Positions 63,431 through 64,000 of a stretch of 64,000 nt of DNA are shown piece after piece. The DNA is taken from NCBI RefSeq assembly GCF_022832385.1, contig NZ_JALHLE010000027.1, positions 40,296 to 104,295 of the forward strand, written 5' to 3'. Position numbers and translations under genes: made by a program. The DNA comes from Novosphingobium album (ex Hu et al. 2023) (GTDB taxonomy: Bacteria; Pseudomonadota; Alphaproteobacteria; Sphingomonadales; Sphingomonadaceae). The notes beneath the pieces are model-generated. The model worked only from the letters and a program-made list of their open reading frames with translations, ran no database searches and had not been told where the DNA came from. How positions within the stretch are numbered: position 1 is the first letter of the stretch; each line of letters begins with the position of its first letter.

Positions 63431-63903
63431 TCCTGAATTGTCTCCTGCCGGGTTCCTGATTCACCTGCTAGTGCATTGTGGCCTGTGACACCATAGCGCG
63501 CCAGAATGGCGCGACACTGTTCCCGACCGGCCTGCGCCATCGAAAACCTGCCCGAAAACCCTCGAGCCATGGCGTCGCAACCACAAGCAGCATATCCGAT
63601 TTGGGAATCGTGATGCAATTGTGTTCCGACCCGTTTCCACCGAGACACTCCTTGCGCCGGACCGGATGCCCAACCTGCCTGAAGGCCGCAGTCGGACCCG
63701 GAAAATGCTCGACTGCGACCTGCTCGTCGACGGTGTCAGCAAAACGATGGGCAATCATTCGTAAAGATTACGCGGCCGGGCTGTCTCAATTCTAAACAGC
63801 TGAGTCTGGCGCATAGCACCCTTCGTCATTCCTGGTGTAACCCTCAGCTGCAAATGGTTTTTGTGTTGCAGCACATACCCGTCGTTGCGGAAGTCCTGTC
63901 AGG
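63431..63903. other. Intergenic region, no confident gene
   Basis: 473 bases upstream of both the GH5 gene (minus) and the right-end partial gene (plus). Open frames of up to about 100 codons exist on both strands but have no recognisable domains and overlap each other, so none is called. CTGCAA (63848-63853) and TTGCAG (63866-63871) form an inverted repeat 32 bases before the plus-strand start and may be an operator for the partial gene. Confidence 0.45.
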
Positions 63904-64000
63904 ATGCGGACTGATAATGGAACAGAGAGTGCACCACCAATGACCGCGCTCCTTGCGGTGCGTCCGCTGCCGGGGGAACAGACGGAAGTTGACGAGCTTC
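63904..64000 (+). CDS. Start of an unidentified gene, truncated by window end
   Basis: The frame is open from ATG 63904 to the window end (about 32 residues) and a second in-frame ATG is at 63940 (MTALLAVRPLPGEQTEVDEL). GGAAG lies 10 bases before the first. The fragment has no diagnostic motif; it could be a regulator or another EPS gene. It is called mainly because start signals and an upstream inverted repeat agree. Confidence 0.4.
   Translation, partial: MRTDNGTESAPPMTALLAVRPLPGEQTEVDEL

Noticed and set aside
63468..63795. Overlapping 96- to 105-codon frames on both strands upstream of the GH5 gene
   Set aside because: They overlap each other antisense, have no motif and no ribosome site; considered as a small regulator or synthase but nothing matched.

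Overview
The window is about 64 kb of GC-rich DNA from a Gram-negative alphaproteobacterium, most likely a sphingomonad (Novosphingobium/Sphingobium-type). The reasons are a TonB-dependent receptor locus, a PEPxxWA-type PEP-CTERM protein with an exosortase, a fused glucuronosyltransferase of the sphingan GelK/SpsK kind, and an AtrD/AtrB-like type I secretion pair. The genus is inferred. No rRNA, tRNA, insertion sequence or CRISPR array was seen.

Positions 1-13762 are catabolic and nutrient-uptake genes. A truncated PQQ-dependent dehydrogenase and a quinone-oxidoreductase-like MDR enzyme lie on the plus strand. A Rieske oxygenase and a CrtI-like FAD oxidoreductase diverge from a TetR regulator across a near-perfect 26-bp palindrome. 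A minus-strand set (M20 peptidase, amidohydrolase, TPR-sulfotransferase, TonB-dependent receptor, APC permease) looks like a peptide or amino-acid conjugate scavenging locus.

Positions 14116-63430 are one large exopolysaccharide/surface-glycan region with many strand switches. (a) 14116-18901: Wzy-like polymerase, acyltransferase, GumC-like co-polymerase, hexapeptide acetyltransferase. (b) 19154-31236: ACP and ketoacyl synthase, GT4, secreted beta-helix/RTX protein, pyruvyltransferase and FrhB-like partner, then the export core (outer-membrane barrel, Wza-like channel, Wzz/GumC-like protein, tyrosine-kinase-like ATPase with an altered Walker A). (c) 31273-35145: two GT2 enzymes, an acetyltransferase and a P-loop ATPase. 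(d) 35491-40856: PilZ protein, EpsD-like PPIase, EpsI, exosortase, unknown membrane protein, retropepsin and a PEP-CTERM substrate. (e) 41055-45475: fused Alg14-Alg13-type glucuronosyltransferase, a 1-kb AT-rich island, UDP-xylose-synthase-like enzyme, GT2. (f) 45515-55546: acyltransferase, two GT2 enzymes, a Wzm/Wzt ABC transporter, a GT2-methyltransferase-deacetylase fusion and another GT2. (g) 55787-63430: Wzx-like flippase, sulfotransferase, second beta-helix protein, type I secretion ATPase and adaptor, GH5 lipoprotein. A partial gene begins near the right end.

Working model: sugars including glucuronate and probably xylose are assembled on a lipid carrier and decorated with acyl, acetyl, pyruvyl and possibly sulfate and methyl groups. 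They leave by a Wzx/Wzy/Wza route and by an ABC (Wzm/Wzt) route, which suggests two polymers. Secreted beta-helix proteins and the GH5 enzyme probably remodel the product. PilZ may link output to c-di-GMP. The phosphoglycosyltransferase that would start synthesis is not in the window.
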